A DNA stretch of 64,000 nucleotides from Desulfosarcina widdelii (lineage in GTDB: Bacteria > Desulfobacterota > Desulfobacteria > Desulfobacterales > Desulfosarcinaceae), in assembly GCF_009688965.1 (NCBI RefSeq), contig NZ_AP021875.1:1922001-1986000 (forward strand), read 5' to 3'. Positions 60,812-64,000 of the stretch are shown piece by piece. Within the stretch, counting starts at the first letter, position 1; each line of letters begins with the position of its first letter. The notes beneath the pieces were generated by a model. The model did not search any database and had not been told where the DNA came from. It worked only from the letters and a program-made list of their open reading frames with translations. Made by a program: the position numbers and the translations under genes.

Positions 60812-60839
60812 TAGTTCACGGTTCACCGTTCACGGATCG
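60812..60839. repeat. Short 7-bp-phased array (TTCACGG theme)
   Basis: TAGTTCA, CGGTTCA, CCGTTCA, CGGATCG: four heptads between the permease stop and the thioredoxin start. Another heptamer theme of the same intergenic type. Confidence 0.6.
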
Positions 60840-62225
60840 TTATCCCATGATACTTCCGAAAATCAGGCCGCTGACGGTGGCCATGACGACCACCAATGCG
60901 ACGAACGCCACCGTCTTTTTGGTTCCCAGCACACTGCGGATCACCAGCATGTTGGGCAGGCTCAGGGCCGGGCCGGCCAGAAGCAGGGCCAAAGCGGGTC
61001 CCTGGCCCATGCCTGCACCGATCAACCCCTGCAGGATGGGTACTTCGGTGAGGGTGGCAAAATACATGAAGGCACCCACCACCGATGCGAACAGGTTGGC
61101 CCACAGGGAATTGCCCCCCACCAGGCCGCTGATCCATTGGGAAGGGATCAGGCCTTCGGATCCCGGACGGCCCAGCAACAGGCCCGCTACGAGCACGCCA
61201 GCCAGCAAAAGGGGCATGATCTGCTTGGCGAAATCCCATGAGGCCGTAAACCAGGACTCGGTTTCCCCGCGGGTGGTGGTCAGCAGGGTGACAAACGCAA
61301 CCAGACCGACGGAAAAGGCGATCATCGGCAAATGGGGAAGCGCCAGGGCCGGGATCAGTACGACCACAGCGGCGATGACCAGCTTGTATACCTTCACCCG
61401 CATCCAACGCACCATCAATATGCCCAACAGGAGCGCGAACCCGCCGGCCAGCAGCCACTTTACGGCAAACACGGCCGACCAGAAGCCGCCCGCCTGTTCC
61501 GGACGGCCCCAGGTTGCGGAAACCAGCAGCCCGATCATGGCGGCGAACAGCAAGGTGGTTTGCCACAGGGGCCGTTCTACTTCAGGCGCGGGCATGTGCA
61601 TGGCTGCTGCCGCTTTGGCCTCTTCTTCCCGCCTGAACATCAGATGCATGAACAGGCCGATCACCACACTGAAGACAACCGCGCCAACGGCCCGCGCTGT
61701 GCCGATTTCGGGCCCCAGAATGCGGGCGGTGAGGATGATGGCCAGCACGTTGATGGCCGGTCCCGAGTATAAAAAGGCGATGGCCGGCCCCAGTCCGGCG
61801 CCCCGCTTCCAGATGCCGGCAAAAAGCGGCAGCACCGTACAGGAGCATACCGCCAGTACGCTGCCGGAGACGCTGGCGACACCATAGGAGAGCACTTTGT
61901 TGGCGCCGGCGCCCAGGTATTTCATTACCGCTCCCTGGGAAACGAAAACCGCTACACCGCCGGCGATAAAAAACGCCGGCACCAGGCAGAGCAAAACGTG
62001 CTCCTGGGCATACCACTTGGCCAAAGCCAACGATTCGATCACCGAACCGGTGAAGCGCGTGCTGTCCACCGGCAGAAAGAAGAACAGCAGGAAGCCGCCG
62101 ACGATCCAGGCCAATGGTTTCCAGATCTCTTTCCAGTCGATCAGGCTGGGTTCCTCGGGTTCGACCGCGACATCCGAGGGTTGGACGTTGCTATTGGATG
62201 AGGCCACGGATAGGGTTTCGCTCAT
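60840..62225 (-). CDS. Permease, ArsP/DUF318-like
   Basis: A 461-residue protein with about ten membrane helices. Motifs LLCLVPAFFIAGGVAVFVSQ, SVLAVCSCTVLPLFAGIWKR and AIAFLYSGPAINVLAIILTA are characteristic of PF03773 permeases (ArsP-type efflux of organic or inorganic arsenic, and relatives). A large cytosolic loop sits near residue 215. Downstream of an ArsR-type gene, hence probably metalloid efflux. Confidence 0.85.
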   Translation of the reverse strand: MSETLSVASSNSNVQPSDVAVEPEEPSLIDWKEIWKPLAWIVGGFLLFFFLPVDSTRFTGSVIESLALAKWYAQEHVLLCLVPAFFIAGGVAVFVSQGAVMKYLGAGANKVLSYGVASVSGSVLAVCSCTVLPLFAGIWKRGAGLGPAIAFLYSGPAINVLAIILTARILGPEIGTARAVGAVVFSVVIGLFMHLMFRREEEAKAAAAMHMPAPEVERPLWQTTLLFAAMIGLLVSATWGRPEQAGGFWSAVFAVKWLLAGGFALLLGILMVRWMRVKVYKLVIAAVVVLIPALALPHLPMIAFSVGLVAFVTLLTTTRGETESWFTASWDFAKQIMPLLLAGVLVAGLLLGRPGSEGLIPSQWISGLVGGNSLWANLFASVVGAFMYFATLTEVPILQGLIGAGMGQGPALALLLAGPALSLPNMLVIRSVLGTKKTVAFVALVVVMATVSGLIFGSIMG

Positions 62226-62295
62226 GATACGTTGCTCCTGGATTTTTCCGGGTTCCTGCTGTCAGCAGGTGCCCAAGACGGTCATTGTTTTCTTA

Positions 62296-62315
62296 TATCG
62301 TGATTTATTCATATA
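62296..62315. promoter_or_regulatory. Possible operator between arsR and permease
   Basis: TTATAT...ATATAA in a 20-25 bp AT-rich dyad lies in the gap after arsR. Might be a binding site for the ArsR-type regulator. Weak evidence. Confidence 0.3.
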
Positions 62316-62331
62316 AAAGAGACAAAAAAAA

Positions 62332-62679
62332 TCAGTTCCTGTTCAGGATCTGGAAGCGATCGATCCCCTCTATGCCGTCCATCAGTGTGCTGATCTCGTC
62401 CGCATCGTTCAGCCAGTGGCGCAGATTTCCAAGAATCGACGCGGCGTAAGGGCTCTGTCGGCCGTCGGCCAGGGTGTAATTGACCCACAGTCCGTCCTTG
62501 TGGGATGCGGCCAGCCCGGCATCCTCGAGAATCTTCAGGTGCTTGCTGGTTGTGGACTGGGCCGTGCCCAGGGCAGTCTGCAGTTCGCATACACACATGG
62601 AGCGACGCTCCAGAATCTTGAGAATTTTTACCCGGGTGGGATCGGAAAGGGCCTTCATGACCCGGACAAACTCTTTCAT
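62332..62679 (-). CDS. arsR: ArsR-family metalloregulator with CVC motif
   Basis: A 115-residue protein. MKALSDPTRVKILKILERRS then MCVCELQTALGTAQSTTSKH gives a winged helix with the Cys 29-Val-Cys 31 pair that binds As(III)/Sb(III) in ArsR. KHLKILEDAGLAASHKDGLW is the recognition helix and wing. It would repress the arsR-permease operon in the absence of metalloid. Confidence 0.9.
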   Translation of the reverse strand: MKEFVRVMKALSDPTRVKILKILERRSMCVCELQTALGTAQSTTSKHLKILEDAGLAASHKDGLWVNYTLADGRQSPYAASILGNLRHWLNDADEISTLMDGIEGIDRFQILNRN

Positions 62680-62777
62680 ACAACCTCCATATCGCTTTTT
62701 TGGAATATATAGGCCTCACAGGCGGGATTGTCAACGGAAAAAAACATGAGGCCTGAAGCGATGCTGTTGATGCACGC

Positions 62778-63305
62778 TTACCGGTTGACCGGTCGATGGC
62801 GGCAAATGGCCGGGACGATCCGCTTCGCAATGCGGCGCAGCGGCCGGAATTTGAAAAAGCGGATCAGGCGGCTGAAACCGCCCATGACCCGGCCGATCTC
62901 TTTTTCGATGGAGGGCTCGACCCGGCAAAAGGAGATGATGCAGCGTTCCGGCCGCAGGTCGTCAGGAAAAAGGCAAGGCCCGACACCGTTTGCAAGAAAA
63001 ATGCAGTCGGAAGGGAAAAAGTCTTCGCTGGAGAGGCAGGCGGCAATGGCCGGTTCGAGCTGCGGCACCATGGCCAGAATGTAGACCAGATCCCACTCGG
63101 TGACGATATCGGCCGGGCGAATGTTGCGGCAACACAGCCCCTGGCACCGGTCCACGCACGCTTGCAGCAGGGGGACTGCCTTTTCGCTCAGGGCCTGCTC
63201 GGCGCGCCGGATTTCTTTGCAGATCTCCAGCAGCCTGGCCCGTTCATCGGCTTCCAGTCGGTCGATCTTCTTTTTGGCGGCCCTGAAGCTGTAGTCGAGT
63301 CCCAT
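62778..63305 (-). CDS. Cysteine-rich hypothetical protein (YkgJ-type pattern)
   Basis: A 175-residue protein. Eight or more cysteines, including QACVDRCQGLCCRNIRPADI (CxxxCxxxCC), ACLSSEDFFPSDCIFLAN and PCLFPDDLRPERCIISFC, which is the arrangement of YkgJ-type zinc/iron-chelating domains (CX..CC and P-x-R-C). Basic C-terminus. Same direction as arsR but upstream of it with 98 nt between. Function unknown. Confidence 0.65.
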   Translation of the reverse strand: MGLDYSFRAAKKKIDRLEADERARLLEICKEIRRAEQALSEKAVPLLQACVDRCQGLCCRNIRPADIVTEWDLVYILAMVPQLEPAIAACLSSEDFFPSDCIFLANGVGPCLFPDDLRPERCIISFCRVEPSIEKEIGRVMGGFSRLIRFFKFRPLRRIAKRIVPAICRHRPVNR

Positions 63306-63471
63306 GGGGTTCTCTTTTTAAGGCGCAAAGCAAATACGCTAAACCAACTTCGCTTTACTTCCCCCTCACCCTGTCCCTCTCCCTAAGGGCGACGGAACGT
63401 TTTCACAACCTTGGTCAAGAAATGGGAAAATCCTCATTTTTCTACCAGTGCCCGGTCGAAACGGTAATGTC
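63306..63471. other. Non-coding gap
   Basis: Contains a CCCTCACCCTGTCCCTCTCC-type low-complexity stretch. No gene seen. Confidence 0.4.
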
Positions 63472-63614
63472 AATGCCGTTGAAAATGGGTAGCTGGAGGT
63501 TCAGGCCAAGGCCGCAGCGAGGTTGAAACCGGAGGCGTAGCAGCGCTACGTCGAGGATTTCAGCCGAGTGAGAACGCCGGCCTGGGCCGCCAGATGCCAA
63601 TTTTTATCGGCATT
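63472..63614. repeat. Dispersed repeat family B, copy 2 (with terminal inverted repeats)
   Basis: Ends AATGCCGTTGAAAATGGGTA (63472) and its near-inverse CAATTTTTATCGGCATT (to 63614) form imperfect 25-bp terminal inverted repeats. The core GGCGTAGCAGCGCTACG.CGAGGATTTC matches copy 1 at 41379 in opposite orientation. It overlaps the stop codon of the next gene, so it inserted or arose right at a gene end. Confidence 0.6.
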
Positions 63615-64000
63615 AGATGAAGCGTTTCATTATTTCGTCAATCATCTGGTCCACATTCTCCGGCCCGATGCCATACTGCCGGCAAAAGGCATCGACCTTG
63701 GCCCGCCGCTTCGGGCTTTCCAGGTCGGCCACCCGGCTGAAGATACCCAGGCGCCGCCCCACCTGGAACAGGCACTGGTCCTTGGGGTCCAGGGCCAGAA
63801 AGCCGTCCAGCACGGCCAGGATGCCCGGTTTGGCATCGGGCAGACGGCCTTGCACCTCTTCGAACAGGTTGAGGATGTGGTCGCTGACGATCATGCTTTC
63901 GATGCCGTCGAGGGTCTCGATAAACAGGCGGATCTCGCGGACCATTTCGAGATCGTTGAGTTTGATAAATTGTCCGGAACGCTGCAGCTCGGCCAGGGGG
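63613..64000 (-). CDS. C-terminal part of a protein, possibly radical SAM-like (5' end outside window)
   Basis: The reading frame stays open upstream of ATG 63945 to the window edge (LAELQRSGQFIKLNDLE), so the true start is outside. Visible sequence: REIRLFIETLDGIESMIVSD, ILNLFEEVQGRLPDAKPGIL. This resembles the C-terminal region of some Desulfobacterota radical SAM proteins (HILNL.EEV.G.LP), but no cluster motif is visible here. Low certainty. Confidence 0.45.
   Translation of the reverse strand, partial: PLAELQRSGQFIKLNDLEMVREIRLFIETLDGIESMIVSDHILNLFEEVQGRLPDAKPGILAVLDGFLALDPKDQCLFQVGRRLGIFSRVADLESPKRRAKVDAFCRQYGIGPENVDQMIDEIMKRFI

Noticed and set aside
42762..60839. Heptad arrays as CRISPR repeats
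   Set aside because: There are no spacers between units, the unit is only 7 bp and drifts; no cas genes are present.

Overview
The window looks like a chromosomal segment of a strictly anaerobic, GC-rich Desulfobacterota bacterium (sulfate-reducer-like). This is inferred from a 2-oxoacid:ferredoxin oxidoreductase operon, a MetF-HdrCB-HdrA-MvhD gene set, in-frame UGA (selenocysteine) genes together with selB, DUF2333 and PA2778/PA2779-type genes, and an arsR-permease operon. No rRNA, CRISPR array or tRNA-Sec was seen.

Positions 1 to about 32.5 kb are most of a Mu-like transposable prophage, read mainly on the minus strand from about 29.7 kb leftwards; its tail-fibre end lies beyond position 1. 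Early genes: Ner-like regulator, MuA-type DDE transposase, MuB-type ATPase, GemA/gp16-like and Gam-like proteins, mixed with many tiny cysteine-rich (zinc-ribbon-like) proteins. Late genes: endolysin and holin, terminase, DUF1073 portal, SPP1-gp7-like head protein, protease/scaffold, cement, DUF2184 capsid, DUF4054 and neck proteins, DUF3383 sheath, DUF3277 tube, frameshifted tail chaperone, tape measure, Dit-like, plug, hub, Gp138-like spike, gp25-like and gpJ baseplate. A divergent XRE repressor with clustered operator repeats starts at 29858. It is followed by three AT-rich cargo genes (ORF6C-like protein, lipoprotein, RDD membrane protein). The prophage end appears to lie inside a truncated tyrosine integrase next to tRNA-Arg(UCG).

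Positions 33 to 49 kb are host genes: a glycine-betaine-type ABC transporter (proX-proW-proV) and MarR regulator, tRNA-His, selB, a DUF2333 protein, hemW, korDABC, a GlcD-like flavoprotein, and a C39-peptidase/TPR lipoprotein with its PA2779-like partner.

Positions 49.4 to 60 kb hold the most interesting locus: an HTH-receiver regulator, metF, an hdrCB fusion with selenocysteine, a 1478-residue fusion of two HdrA cores around a GltD/NfnB-like module, mvhD with selenocysteine, and a PAS histidine kinase. The two UGA codons are followed by hairpins with the same apical sequence at exactly the same distance. The set resembles the bifurcating methylene-tetrahydrofolate reductase complexes known from acetogens, but no metV is visible here.

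Positions 60 to 64 kb hold an arsR-permease-redox-disulfide-CMD operon, a Cys-rich protein and the 3' end of a possible radical SAM gene. Two families of dispersed repeats (two copies each) and several intergenic arrays phased at exactly 7 bp are scattered through the host part.
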